DNA of 64,000 bases from Haliotis asinina. Taxonomy: Eukaryota; Mollusca; Gastropoda; Lepetellida; Haliotidae. This document shows positions 12,131-24,153 of this stretch, piece after piece. The position numbers were made by a program, and so were the translations under genes. Under the pieces are notes generated by a model. The model searched no databases. It saw nothing but the letters and a program-made list of their open reading frames with translations, and was not told the origin of the DNA. Position 1 is the first letter of the stretch. Every line of letters starts with the position of its first letter. The DNA lies in assembly GCF_037392515.1 (NCBI RefSeq), contig NC_090291.1:30862001-30926000 (forward strand), given 5' to 3'.

Positions 12131-12849
12131 TTCTTGGAAAAAGTAACAGTAATACTTCGCTTATATATGACGTTCAAGGAAAATATATGGCGTTCAAGGA
12201 AAATATATGGCATTCAAGGAAACTTCCCTGCTTAAGGCGCTATGTACATTAATATTTCCGGTCACGGGACTCAGTCGTACTTTTTCAACTTTCTGGGAAA
12301 CATTCAACCATGCTGCTTACAAGGCGCTATGAACAAAACACTCACATTGCCAGCACATCATCACGGGTACCCACTTTATAGCTGGGGGAACCGAGACAAT
12401 AAGGATCTAAGTATCTTGGCCTATGATACTAGACAAATGTGCTCATCTCGGTGACCCGGGCCTTTCGCGTGGTATAGTGGGCACGTGATCCACTAACCGA
12501 CAACAAACTAAAGGTTAAGGAATTGCATTTAAAATCAGGTAATAGGAAGCGGACAGAACATTAAGGTTTGAAGTAGACAATAACAGTTTGAACGCACACA
12601 GGGTGAGATGTGTCTAACACGAACATATATACAAGTTGCAAAGTGTTTGCTGTTTAACGCCACCCTATAGATTTCCTAGAATCTCCAAATTCACCTTTCA
12701 ATTTAAAAAGATGTTTTTCTACCAAAATTATTCAAGCGTTAGTTTAGTTTAGTATTCAACATGACGTATCACAGTTACATTGCCCTTACATTGTATCAAT
12801 ACTGTATATTGTTTAGACTGTGGCTTATGAGGCCCGCAATGCACGCTAG
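12131..12849. other. Intergenic with a small triplicated motif
   Basis: GCGTTCAAGGAAAATATATG is repeated about three times at 12170-12220. No gene is supported. Confidence 0.4.
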
Positions 12850-13055
12850 TTTTGCGCCGCCCTCAGCAATATACCAACTAAATTACAAAGCGACCGTTTG
12901 TAAATAATCGAGTCTGGACTAGACAATCCAGTTATAAACAGCATGATAAGCGACCTACGCAAATGCGATACGATGACATGTGTTAATCAAGTCAGCGAGC
13001 TTGACCACGTACTCAGGACAAGCGTGGGTTGCTGAAGACATTTTAGACCGTCAGA
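12850..13055 (-). mobile_element. SINE family 1 copy
   Basis: On plus it reads GCGCCGCCCTCAGCAATATA, GTAAATAATCGAGTCTGGAC, ACATGTGTTAATCAAGTCAG and GCGTGGGTTGCTGAAGACAT, the reverse of the family body. The head is missing. Confidence 0.8.
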
Positions 13056-13388
13056 TAGAAGCTAGAAACCATTTCCACATCCACAAGAAAATTCGATTGG
13101 GGATTGAGTCGAATGTACGATTCGACAACATCACGTGCATGTGTTTATTAATCACGATCAAATAGTAATGCGACCAGGAAATAGAAAAAAGTCAGTTATA
13201 ACATTCGATTGCCGTCTATTTAGACTGGCGCCACGGCGCCATATACCTGTAGACCTCACTCACGTACACGCTGCCACGGTACTCGTCTAAACAGATTACA
13301 AATATTCTAGATGTAAGGTCAGCGCAGAAGATAAAAAACAAAATATTTACAAAAATCAACACCATTCTTGAGTTCGCGTCATTCAGGA

Positions 13389-13550
13389 GTGGGTGAGTAT
13401 GGTTTTACGCCGTTTTAGCAACATTCCAGCAGTATCACAACGGGGAACACCTAAAATGGGCTTCACAAATTGCTACCGTGTGGGGAATTGCACTTAGGTC
13501 TTCGGTGTGACGAGCGAACGCTTTAACCTTCAGACTACTCCACGCCCCTC
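13389..13550 (-). mobile_element. SINE family 2 copy
   Basis: On plus it reads GGTTTTACGCCGTTTTAGCA through ACCTAAAATGGGCTTCACA to GTCTTCGGTGTGACGAGCGA. This is the family 2 tail, body and tRNA-like head in reverse; the head lies at 13480-13545. Confidence 0.8.
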
Positions 13551-13977
13551 ATGTCTTTGTGTTGCCGTACTGATAAGCATCAACTGATTTAAATGTGGCG
13601 AGGTTGGTAAATGTGTGGTAGATGTGACCACATCATCCAGGTAACTAGGTCAGGTATATGTGTAGTGTACGTATGTATCAGAGTCGGCCCATGCTTGAGT
13701 GACCATGCGAAGAACCATAAACAAACTATGCATATAGGAAATTGGCGACTAAAATCACTAAAAGCGAGACAAAATCATGGCTCCACACCGTCAGTCTTTA
13801 CACCTTTGCTCCACATTTATGTCTACTATTATTACATACATGTATAAAGAACATAATCACACTTTCTTTTAAGCACTGATTTGCGGTGACCGAATGAATA
13901 TTGCTATAGGTGATAAACTGTCTGATATAAAGGATTCTTTGATTCTTTTGATTTAGTACAGAGGACCTTTGCTCAGA

Positions 13978-14130
13978 GTGAGTTTAGTTTTACGCCGCTT
14001 TTTGTAATATTCCAGTAATATTATGGCAGAGATAGCAGAAATGAGGTTCACACATTGTAATATGGGGAATCGAACCCGTCTAGTGCACGACGAGCGACAC
14101 CTTTACCACTGGGCTACCTCATGGGCCCTC
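13978..14130 (-). mobile_element. SINE family 2 copy
   Basis: On plus it reads GAGTGAGTTTAGTTTTACGC, then GGGGAATCGAACCCG (reverse of the B box) and ACCACTGGGCTACC (reverse of the A-box region). A short tail-only fragment of the same group lies at 14175-14225. Confidence 0.8.
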
Positions 14131-14229
14131 TTTGCTGAGGGACACCGTTCTTGTAATTCATCAAGAGTTAGTTAGTGAGTGAGTTTAGTTTTACGCCGCT
14201 TTTAGCAATATTCCAGCAAATGATTAGAA

Positions 14230-15648
14230 TGTGTTGTTGGTCTTCAACATTCAGTTAAGTTAATGAAAGACTTCATGCTGCGTGCTCATTCTCATGAGTT
14301 GCAATGTCAGAAGAGTGAGAGGAGACCCCATATTTAGTGAAACTTTTCCAGACCTTTCTACCCCATTCATGGTTAGACATTTGAAAGGTCTATACGCTCG
14401 TAGTACATGTACCGCCAAGAACTCTCAGTCCAACGATTGCGCAATATATAGTAACGCTGTCACTTAACAATGTGTTTATTCAAATACATGCACGCTGCTT
14501 TCACTTGTACTTGTCTTGTATTTGTCATTCGAATATGACAATGCCGAGTTTAGTGAATATGTGTTGTGTGTCTGTCATGAACATTAAAGTGTGTGCGCTT
14601 GTCAGTGATTCGCTCGTAGCTTTGTCATGGTTTAAGGTGAGGATATATTATGGTCCACAATCACAGTAATTGGAAGTGATCCTTGTAGCTTCTAAGTTTC
14701 TTTTCCAACGTTGTATTGCTGGTATTTCCACATCGTTGCAGCCGAACTTTATATTGTTATTTCGATATTCATAACAAGTATATCAGCACTTATGTCCCCG
14801 TGGTCTCTTCTCTATCGATGGACATGCTCGGCGCGACGTTTGTAAACATCAAAACCTCATAGGTGTCACCGCTGTATACTCAACGCAAAACACTCACTCA
14901 CTCACTCACTCACTCACATACATAAATAAACAAATGCACATGCAGATGCGTTACTTGTAGAATAATCGTCATCGAAACATGAGAACCTACTTCACCTCAC
15001 CAAACTTCTTGTACTCTGATACTGTGTTTGTGTCTCTAGACAGCCACATCTAAAAGACGAATCTTAGAATACGTGTTTATTGACAGTAGGTGAACCTGAC
15101 ATTGAGATCGGTGTTGGAGAAAATATGAATGGACAATGCGATCACACAAACAGATCATATTCAGCCACCAAAATAGGGAAGAACAATAACATGCACTGCG
15201 AACACGAGCAGCCTGCTAAAGGTCAATAGACCGCGAGTCCGAGCATCGCCTTGCCGTACACGTGGTAAGGGAAGGAGTCCTTATGATGTGTCTTCATCAC
15301 GCAATATAAGCACTAATTTACTGATGGTGTCTCAGGTCGCCATATGTTGGATTGAAAAAGTCGGCTAGTTTGGAATAAAATCATTTCAGAGATGAAGGAA
15401 ACGTGATCTCGGCGTTATCGATTCCCGTGCCAATGTTCCTCATGCACGATGTTTTCAATATATTTTATGACATGGAGTAAGGCAACTGATTCAGAGGATC
15501 TGGATCAGTTCGGGCTTTCATCTGTTATTTAATCTGACACGTAGTTGTTTCACTGAAGTGTTCTTAATAGTGTTTAACCTATTCATGAAATATTTGTTTG
15601 GTGTAATTGTTTGCTGTTTAACGCCGCGCTCCGACATATTACAGCTAT
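14230..15648. other. Intergenic, no assignable gene
   Basis: It contains a short CACT repeat at 14890-14920. Two short open frames near 14282 and 14472 have no recognisable content. Confidence 0.35.
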
Positions 15649-16060
15649 TTGAGTGAGTGAGTTTAGTTTTAGGTTGCGCTCAGCAGTATTCCAACGATGT
15701 TACGTCGGTCTGTAAACAATGTAGTCTGGACCAGACAATCTAGTGATCAACAGCATGAGCATCGTTCAAAGCAAATAGTATACGCTGACATGTTTCAACC
15801 AAGTCAGCGAGTCAGTCGCCCCTGGCAACAAGCATGGGTTACAGAGGACCTGTTCTAGCCCAGGGTGTGGTAGATTACGAAAGGAAATTTTTAAATGGTC
15901 ATGAAAACACATGGCAGTGCCAGGATCCCAAGAGCTGAGAAAGTACTGGCTTCTATTTTCACGATGGGGATGAGCAAGTGGGCGACACTGGCAAAAGGCT
16001 TGACATTTTGTCCTTACATGTGAGGAATCGGACCGACTCTCGTCAGCTGTCAATTTTAAC
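15649..16060 (-). mobile_element. SINE family 1, full-length
   Basis: The (GAGT)n tail and TTTAGTTTTAGG lie at 15649. The central body with GTCTGTAAACAATGTAGTCT follows, and the tRNA-like head is at the right end (reverse of GAGAGTCGGTCCGATTCCTC near 16020-16045). About 410 bases is the longest copy in the window, and it defines the family structure. A separate fragment of the same body lies at 16165-16230. Confidence 0.75.
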
Positions 16061-16269
16061 CCGGATCTTGACGGGCCCTTACAGATATTTGAGAGGGTGG
16101 AAGGTAACTGAGTCTAGACGAGAGAATTCAGTATCTGACACCATGAGTAACGATTTACACAATTAGGGACTCGATGACGTGTATTAAACAAGTCAGCAAG
16201 CCTCACCGCGTGGTCCCCGTTTCTCGCCTCTCACAAGCTTGAGTTCCTGAATAAATATTGATTTAGACT

Positions 16270-16970
16270 GCTTGAAATGCCCGTGGATAGGTACCCTAAA
16301 GAGAGCTACCTCATGTTGTATGATTTAGATAAAGTTCGACGTAAAACGTGGGCGCATCATGTTAGAACTGTTTTATGTAATTTACTTATGGTTTTGGCTT
16401 TGAGGGAACCAAGGTGTTGGATTCAAGGGGTTATTTCTATTCAGTTGAAACAAGGATAAGAAATTGCCACGCTCAAACAGTAATGGCTGATAATAATGTA
16501 TATTCAACATTACATTAATATTCTAAAATTAATACTGCTTTTTAATAAGAAAGTAATCTCGTAAATGTACAATCCAAAGATACCAGGCTAAGGGTAAAGT
16601 TAGCTTTATGAAAATATTGGTAGACGAAATGGAATCCACGTCAGTATCGCTATTGTAAGATATGTAAATTAAATTATGTAGAGTATGAATTTCATTTTCT
16701 TTATAAATGTCCAGCATATAACGGATTACGTGTTAAACATTTTGAAAATGTATCTGTGTGCAATGATGATGTTACTATCTATAATCTTCAAGATTATAAT
16801 CTAACCCATTTACCGTCCATTTCAAATTATGTTAAAGATACCCTTTTTTGTGTATTTAATTTGTTTAACAGCAACTCATACACACATTTCATATGTTAAC
16901 ATTGTACATGGGCCGAAGCCCTTCCTGCCGAATAAAAGGTTGAAAATGTTGCTAATGATCATTTCTACCC
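16270..16970 (+). mobile_element. LINE 3' end, degraded
   Basis: The piece starts with codons for DRYPKESYLMLYDLDKVRRK. It later has a cysteine-histidine knuckle YCKICKLNYVEYEFHFLYKC then PAYNGLR, as in the C-terminal region of non-LTR retrotransposon ORF2 proteins. Several stops and frame changes separate these parts. The 3' tail (CATTGTACATGGGCCGAAGC, ending near an AATAAA) matches a reverse-orientation copy at 31205-31480. This is a dead, 5'-truncated LINE copy. Confidence 0.6.
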
Positions 16971-18560
16971 TGTGTCTAGATAGAAAGAATTTCAGTTCTC
17001 AAAACAACTGTGGGATTCCGGGTACGATATGCTTTCACAGAAACGTATGCTTGTGGTAAGAGGCAAATACGAGAGGATTTAAAGAGTAATGAACTATATT
17101 CTCGGTGTCCAGTGTTTGAAGGGCCTCCATATTATTTTGAAAGAATCATTAGCCAAGCCATATCCAGAATTTCATGTATTTGAATAATGTGGTTAACGAG
17201 ATTCAAGTCATCACATCACATTGGGGTATAATATTTGTAAAATAATTGCAGAAAAAGAAATATAGGTTCATAATGTTATTGGATGACTTCCTGTCCTGAT
17301 CAACATTCATATGTTTGGATTTTTATTTAGATTTAGACACTTTATTAAAAAGGACACACCCATTTTTATCTTTCAAAAGCATCGTGTCCAGATGTTCAAG
17401 CTGACACTGGTCACAGTATAGTGAGAGTTGACACTTGTGTGACCATTCAGCAGTTAGTTTCAACCCTTGGCATCATGCATGTATGTACATGTGAAAACAT
17501 TAGACAAATTTATGTCCTAATTATCAAGTCATCTAAAAGGGAGTGAGTAGTGTCTCCAAAACAAGCTCTTTTCACAATATTTTGAAACTATGGACAAAAC
17601 GGTTGTTCCGATACTTTCAAGCGTTAGAGTACACGACTCGTCCAACAATTTTGCGAAATTCCAATCCTACTTTGAACTATTTTTTCCGGTTTATAATAAA
17701 ATACATGAAAGATGAAAGTACTTTCTCAACTTTCTCAACTTTCTCATCATACAAAGGATGACAAACGAAGGAATCGAAACAGCAGTGAAATAGAGACATG
17801 TACATGTCATGCTAAGGTCATGGACTGTACAATTTCATTAAGATTGAGTCAGATATTCTTCACCCTTTCCTTGAGATGGATATACCTGCAAATGACGTCA
17901 TGCTTAGCGACCATTTAAACCTGAGTCTCCTAGTCCTGAGCCAAGGCATTAGCCGCAGGGCTCACATACCGTCCCTGATAAATTGAGACGAAGGATGGTT
18001 ATATCCTGTATCTGCATCCTGTTGATTTTACGTTAATGTTAAATGTGGTCTGTGTGTATACGACTGAGAGACGGAGCGCTTGTCTGTTTGCCTCATTCAC
18101 CTTGAAACTGGCTGCAGCGGTTATGTCACTTATTATCGCCTAATATGCCCATTTTCTGGTAGACTGACGTGAAGCGTGTAATACATTATAAGCCTTTAGG
18201 GAGCGGTCTTTATATCTTTTCAGTGTCACACGTGCCTGTGCGTGTGTACATGTACGCTTGCGTGTGTGTATGTATGTGAATGAGTCTTTATTGTGAATGA
18301 AAAAAGAGTTGTGAAAGATGAAGGATAATTATGCAACAGCTCTTTCTCACCATTTCAGTGATATAGTCTCAGTTAAAGCAAATTCGTTCTCTTACTTGCA
18401 CTCTATAAATAATACCGTCAAAATGGATGGTTGAATGTACGTTTATGGCGTCTCCTTAGTGTGTCTGCGTACATGAAGCAAGTACGCCGTTACAGAACAT
18501 GCCAACAATAGCAAGTGTCCAGATTATGTGTATGACACTGGTCTCAGTGTAATGCCACTT
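16971..18560. other. Intergenic, no assignable feature
   Basis: No gene or repeat family is supported. A TTTCTCAAC triplet repeat sits at 17720-17745. Confidence 0.35.
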
Positions 18561-18572
18561 CAGCCTTTTGTC

Positions 18573-18760
18573 GTATGTATGTATGTATGTATGTACGTAT
18601 GTGTATGTATGTATGTATGTATGTATGTATGTATGTATGTATGTATGTATGTATGTATGTATGTATGTATGTATGTGTGTGTGTGGGGTGGGTGGGTGGG
18701 TGTGGGTGCGCGCGTGCGTGCGTGCGAGCGTGCGAGCGTGCGTGCGTGTCCGTTCTTTGT
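18573..18760. repeat. (GTAT)n and GTGC-rich microsatellite
   Basis: Long GTATGTAT runs are followed by GGGTGGGTGG and GTGCGTGCGAGC blocks. Open frames across it are artefacts of the simple repeat. Confidence 0.95.
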
Positions 18761-18984
18761 AAGGTGAAATTGACAAGCGTTATGTCAGGTAGCCTAACTA
18801 AACATTATCTCACCCGACTCGACACTGCCTGACTGTATTGTTCCATATCAGTTATTGCAGGTAAAGGTATCCTTGAATATCTAGGCTGTGTAAACAGTGA
18901 CCCATATGTGGGTCAACAGACCAAGCAAGCCGCGCGAGACCTGAAGTGGTCCGGCTATAGAACGTTCCACAGAGAGGAGATTGT

Positions 18985-18994
18985 GCTGCGTCAT
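18985..18994 (-). promoter_or_regulatory. Candidate antioxidant response element upstream of GST omega
   Basis: GCTGCGTCAT on plus is ATGACGCAGC on minus, matching the antioxidant/electrophile response core RTGACNNNGC bound by Nrf2/CncC-small Maf dimers. It sits 73 bases upstream of the GST start codon in a block conserved in the duplicate, where the same position reads GCTTCTTCAT and the core is lost. A TATAGAA lies about 30 bases upstream of it. Function is inferred; the core is short and can occur by chance. Confidence 0.4.
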
Positions 18995-19066
18995 CGTGAC
19001 TGGGGTTACAAGTTCTACATATATTCAGTGGCAACGGTGTTGAACTCATTGATAGACAGCATCACC

Positions 19067-19091
19067 ATGACTGAGAAATCCTACACAACCA
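19067..19091 (+). CDS. GSTO: Glutathione S-transferase omega, exon 1
   Basis: This exon carries the start codon and the first eight residues, MTEKSYTT, typical of the short N-terminal extension of omega-class GSTs, then one base before a GTGAGT donor. The following four exons (21410-21515, 22287-22506, 23221-23347, 24154-24392) join in frame to give 717 bases, 238 residues, close to the usual 240. Omega GSTs are cytosolic thiol transferases that use a cysteine to reduce dehydroascorbate, glutathionylated proteins and methylated arsenic. The start is chosen because it is the only ATG giving the family N-terminus and the correct splice phase. Confidence 0.85.
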
Positions 19092-19561
19092 GTGAGTAAA
19101 TACAGCTTTATATGTCACCGTGTTGTCTCACGTGATACCTATATCATCTTTGTAGTGATATTGAGTTACCTATTTCGTTGATTAAATGTTTCCTGTTTCA
19201 CATATTCCATATTCCAGATTGTTTAAAAAAATCGGGGCAGATATGCATCGAGCCTGGTTTTGGCGATATGTTATTAGTTATTGACTCGCTATACATATAT
19301 TGTGAAATAACGTCACCCGTGGGTGACTGAGTGTAATGTCGAAGCTGGTGTTTGGGTGACTTGTATAAAGTGCGGTCATGTTGTTGAAAGGTGAACTGGA
19401 TGAGAGACTAAATACCCGCGTCGTACATCTTCTGATTACGTATGATTTGGGAATTGTGATTGGGAAGGTACGGTATAAAAAGTACGGACGAGGGAAATAT
19501 AGGAAATATTTAACTTGGATCATCACAACTTACCCAACTGAATCATTCGCTTTTGAGGAGA

Positions 19562-19690
19562 GGTGGGATAGCCTAGTGGTTACAGTATTCCTTCGTCACC
19601 CCCCAAGACCCGAGTTTAAATATGGGAACAATGTCTGAAGCCCATTTCCGGTGTCACCTGCTATGATAATCTTAAAATGTTGCTCAAAAT
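19562..19690 (+). mobile_element. SINE family 2 copy in GST intron 1
   Basis: The head reads GGATAGCCTAGTGGTTACAG, with GAAGCCCATTTCCGGTGTCA in the body. An orthologous insertion sits at the same place in the second GST copy (26345), after the shared flank ACTGAATCA, so it predates the duplication. Confidence 0.75.
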
Positions 19691-21409
19691 GGCATAAAAC
19701 ATCACTCTCTCACATAAGCGTTAACTATATTCATTATTTTCGTGGAGTACTACACCTTATTTAGCTCGATCTGAGCAACTCTACCTATGCATAGCCGGTC
19801 AAATGCCACAAATATCGGGTCGAGTTCAAAGCATTAAATAGGGGGGGCAGAGAATGTTATTAATATTGAGCTCGTGCGAAACATGCGTACATGGATTCGT
19901 TACAGAACTTGTCATGGAAAACAACATTTCTGAAAAAAAAAACCAATGACTATAATTGAATTGTTTATACAGCCATTTGATATCTATTTTGGTACTTTAC
20001 AACGTATAGACGTCAGTTACTTTCACAATCAGATCCACTGTCGCATTCACTCTCTACACCCAGTTGCTGCTGCCGCTCGCTGTATAAAAGCCCGAATGTG
20101 AAACATTAAACAACCCGTAGCTTCTTTTTTAAAAAAAGTTAGGGCATTGATGGCGTCTTCTCGATGATGAGATGTCAAGCAGAAGCCTTAACTCACATGC
20201 TGACAATCAAATGACAAAAGTGCACCCCTTCACAATAATAGATCCAACCAGTTGTGACACGGCCATGCAATGCATTAGTATTCAGTTGATCAGGTCAAGC
20301 TGAACAAGTTGTAACCAGTTCTATATAAACCACAAACTTTCACTACACCTTCATGTTACTAAGGGCTCTATTTTTATTGGTCAGTAAATGTAATATTCTC
20401 AGTGAAAAAAATAAGGAAAATTGAATTGCACATTACCATTTGGAAAATCTTACTCTCTTGGGCAAGTGGCATGTTTGAAAAAACTTTTAAACTTGCTTCC
20501 GACTTCGAGCAATTTCTTCAAAATAATCGTCTACAGCCTTCCGGGCGCCGGTTCCAAACCACTTTTCAGAACTAACAGGGCATGAAAATTATTTATTCCA
20601 ACAGCATCGCTATTTTGAACCAGTGATGTGGTTGAATGCATTACGTGTCATGTGTGTCATGTCACAGATCCTTGTGTAAATTGTATATTGGTTGTATGGA
20701 CTATTAATTGCTTTTGTGTATCACAGCATCTGATGTACAACAAATTCCTTTTGGGGAAAATAAAGTTTTATTATTAAATAATATTCATAAAATTCTCCAT
20801 ACTTTAGCTGGCAAGTTTGTGGAAATATAGCAAACTATTGTGATATGGGAACAAAGAAAACACAACATAGATTACTGGTGGCGTTATTGAATTCAAAATA
20901 TTTTAGCCAACAGAAATGTTTTTTTAATATGGACTTCAATTCTTGTCTGAACAGAAAAGAGGTTCTGGTGTTTAAGTTTTTAAAAAAAGTTGTTTTGAGG
21001 CTCGGCGTTTGCTACAATAGAAAATTAAAAAAACTAATAAACCCCGAAGTAAAACAAACAAAATAAATGAAAGATTTGCTGACAGACCCATGTAGGCATC
21101 ATGATCAAAGAAAAAAAGGTGATATCTGTAAACACGAAGCATATTTGATTTGTGACACTCAGAGAAAAGGAAAGACCATAGTTGTCCAAATCAGGACATA
21201 TATTGTGGAAAATCTTCCCAGACAACATCCAGGGCATATGGGACTCCATCAGTTCCAGCGAATGCTAATATCACAGCTTTTTGACACTGGCATTGTCTGA
21301 GTCCCTGTGAGCCATTTGTTGGAACAGGTGCTATAGAAATCTTAACTGGTTCATTATTACCAGATGTCATTGTAGCGGTCGAAAGTATATCACGATCTTT
21401 TGGTTGCAG
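19691..21409. other. Rest of GST intron 1
   Basis: This is AT-rich intronic sequence. Parts at 20840-21060 align with intron 1 of the second copy (26790-26960). The site homologous to the MITE insertion in copy 2 is empty here (CCCATGTAGGC near 21088). Confidence 0.6.
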
Positions 21410-21515
21410 CGTCTGCCTTCCCGCCCCTCAAGCCGGGCAAAATAAGAGTCTACAGCATGAGGTTTTGCCCTTATGCTGAGAGGGCGAGATTAGTTCTCCA
21501 TCACAAGAATATTGA
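21410..21515 (+). CDS. GSTO: GST omega, exon 2 with catalytic cysteine
   Basis: The exon encodes residues 9-44, including [20 protein letters not shown]. Cys28 in the CPYAER motif is the expected catalytic cysteine, matching the CPFAER of human GSTO1, and it opens the thioredoxin fold. Flanking signals are TGGTTGCAG and GTAAGT. The exon's 3' end and donor resemble the tandem units that fill the following intron (21690-22170). The second gene copy keeps this motif as CPFAER at 27260-27365. Confidence 0.93.
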
Positions 21516-21548
21516 GTAAGTATGCACCGGAGATTATGCCTCTATACA

Positions 21549-21556
21549 GAGAGAGA

Positions 21557-21612
<56 letters not shown>

Positions 21613-21648
21613 AAGGTGTGTGTGTGTGTGTGTGGGGGGGGGGGGGCG
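21549..21648. repeat. (GA)n-(GT)n-(G)n microsatellite
   Basis: The tract runs GAGA, then GTGTGT, then a run of ten or more G. It lies at the start of GST intron 2 and is absent from the second copy. Confidence 0.95.
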
Positions 21649-21689
21649 ATATTGTAACATAGGATATGAGACCATAAAGAGCGTGGTCC

Positions 21690-22170
21690 ATGTGAACAGG
21701 ACCGTAGAGATTGCATAACGTCCATTTGCTGAGAGATCGGGACTGGTTCTAGAAAACAGGAACATAGAGAGAATACATAGTCAATGATACGTGTACTCTC
21801 ACAGGTCTTGACTGAGAGGACCTGGTTATAGAGAAAATGAAAATAGTGTAAGTGAACATCCGAGGTTCCGTCAGTTTGCTAAGGAACGAGTTTAGGACCA
21901 CCGTGTAAACATCGCAAATTATGTCCCTTTGCTGAAAGATCAAGACTGGTTCTAGAATATAGGAACATAGTGCGAATACATGCTCGTGGATTCGCGCATA
22001 TGCAACGAGAGTGACACAAGATATACAGGAAACGAACATAGTGTGCATAGAGCATGACTATTTCCAGAAAATATCGAACTTAGGGTGAGTGTAATCTCGA
22101 TATTATACCGTATGCTGAGATGACGTTCCTAAGAAGATGGTGTGAATATATCCTCTGTTGTCGCACCCAT
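21690..22170 (+). repeat. Tandem array resembling the GST catalytic exon and donor, copy 1
   Basis: About seven degenerate units of roughly 70 bases share TTTGCTGAGAGATCGGGACT, GGTTCTAGAA, AGGAACATAG and a donor-like GTG(A/T)GT or GTAAGT. They resemble the last 50 bases of exon 2 plus its splice donor (TATGCTGAGAGGGCGAGATT, AGTTCT, GAGTAAGT) in the same order and spacing. Copy 2 has a related, longer array at 27400-28050. Confidence 0.6.
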
Positions 22171-22286
22171 GCCAAGGGAACAATATTTTATTACAGCATT
22201 ACACCTGTTTTATCAAAAGCGCAAATCATGATTATAATGTACTGATGATGAATATTGACTGAAAAGGTATTCAATTTTTCTCCCAG

Positions 22287-22506
22287 ACATGAGGTAGTGA
22301 ACATCGACTTGAAGCAGAAGCCATCGTGGTTCTTGGACAGGAACCCCAACGGCACTGTACCCATCCTAGAACAAGACGAAAAAGTGATCTATGAGTCTCT
22401 GATCTGCGCTGATTACGTGGATGAAGCGTACCCCAACAACAAACTGACCCCCACTGACCCGTACAGAAGAGCCCAGGACAGGATCATTGTGGAACTGTTC
22501 TCAAAG
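22287..22506 (+). CDS. GSTO: GST omega, exon 3
   Basis: Residues 45-117 complete the thioredoxin-like domain and enter the helical domain. The glutathione-site cis-proline is Pro69 in NGTVP and the gamma-glutamyl contact pair is Glu80-Ser81 in YESL. DEAYP, DPYRRAQDR and ELFSK follow, as in other omega GSTs. The acceptor is TTTTTCTCCCAG and the donor GTAATG. Reading starts at the third base of codon 44. Confidence 0.94.
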
Positions 22507-23220
22507 GTAATGATTCGGTTAATTGGAACTTGAATAATGCGAACAATCCACTCCATATTGAGGAAATATTATTTGTGTTACTCCAAAGACCATCAGTCAG
22601 TATTAATTATTGCAAATGACAGCGTTTTAGTAACGAAGTGTTCTTCAGATTTATCTTGGAGAAAACGACTGTCCCATTCGGGTATTGTACCGACATTAGT
22701 TGTGCTGTGTATTGTCCTTTTAAATCAAGCTATATTTTATTCTAAACCTTGGACGTTATAATTCTACATTCATCATTCCGATAGTCATGTCGTGCGTTTC
22801 CAGTCTGTGCGCGATCGAAATAACTTCATGTTCTTGTTCCAAGCTGTGATTAATGGTTGCGACTAGAACACGATTTATTTGTAAAATAATTAATAACAAT
22901 ATCTACAATAAACTCAAGAAACAATATTTTCATTGTCAAATGCTATTCAAAGTAATTTGCTCGTAAAGAGAGTAGAGACTGAGTGACTGCATGTTGTCTT
23001 TTTCCTAGCTTTGACCAGTCAAATCGCAGAGTGTCAGTTCTAAATTGGTGATTTGACAAGCTCGGTGAAAGACGAGCTACGGTCTGGGGTAAAAAAGCAA
23101 GCATAATTGTATCATGTGTTATATTCTTCCGGTCCAGGTACGCGCGGATCCTACCACGACTAAGGGACACAACCGGATATTCCGTCTCCCGTACTAGCAT
23201 ACTACTGTTGTACATTTCAG

Positions 23221-23347
23221 GTTGTGACCTTCTTTTACAAGATAGCTTATGGCAAAGAGGTCCCAAAGGAAGCTATTACGGGATTCCATGAGGCTCTGGA
23301 ACGTGTTGAGAAGGCTCTTGCGAAAAGAGGGACCCCGTTCTTTGGTG
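23221..23347 (+). CDS. GSTO: GST omega, exon 4
   Basis: This exon encodes the central helices of the C-terminal domain, from VVTFFYKIAYGKEVP through FHEALERVEKALAKRGTPFF to the conserved GG split by the intron. It is phase 0 at its start and ends after one base of a glycine codon, before GTAAGA. An in-frame alternative ATG upstream is inside the intron and is not used in this model. Confidence 0.93.
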
Positions 23348-24153
23348 GTAAGAATATATTGATAAGAATGTTATTTTATGAAAACGACTGGGCGGAAACA
23401 TTGTGATTATGATGTCAGTTAACCCGTCTCATAATGCTTCAGCATGAAGGAAAATATCTGACGCATTTGAGGATCGGGGTCTTTTTACAGACATTAGTTT
23501 AGGCCAAAGGATACCTTTAGCAATTTGGTCTTGTGCGTCAGAATTCCTTATGAATTTTTACTGCAAGATACACCATTTGTAACGATGGTCTGTGATATTA
23601 ATGATACTCTTGCTCAGGTAGGGCTTGCTGTTATCAATAATACGAAAATTTTGTTATCGATAATATCGCACATCAGTTTTCCTGACACAAAAATATTTTC
23701 TCAGAGAATATACATAATTCGGACTTTAATCAAGGTATACATCTACATTCTGTTCAGGACGCTGTTTTGTTAGTAATCCACGCATAAACATGTCACTACT
23801 TACCTGTGATGTGAAACGCATTAATTTCTCTCAGAAATGTTTCAAATTGGCATTTTTGGTCAAAGTTATCCTCAGGATATTCATCGGTATTTGATCGATA
23901 ATTAGTGAACTCTATGTAATACTTGTATATTGATACTTAGCCCTATTGTCGGGTCATCGAGTGAAACTAGATACAGCTAGACAGCTAGAAACTAGATAAA
24001 CAAACAAACATAACAACAAACAAGCAAACAAAAACAAAACAAGAAAAAACAACACACATTTATGCTTTTCAAACGGAGCTTTTGCTCAAATAAGATTCAT
24101 ACATCACATGTTTCTTATTCATTCCCTCCAATGATCAACCCGTTTTACTTCAG

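Noticed and set aside
18852-19049. Minus-strand open frames upstream of GST exon 1, with a similar one at 25539-25739
   Set aside because: Their similarity comes from the GST duplication of the promoter and exon 1 block. The plus strand explains the conservation, and no protein family was recognised.
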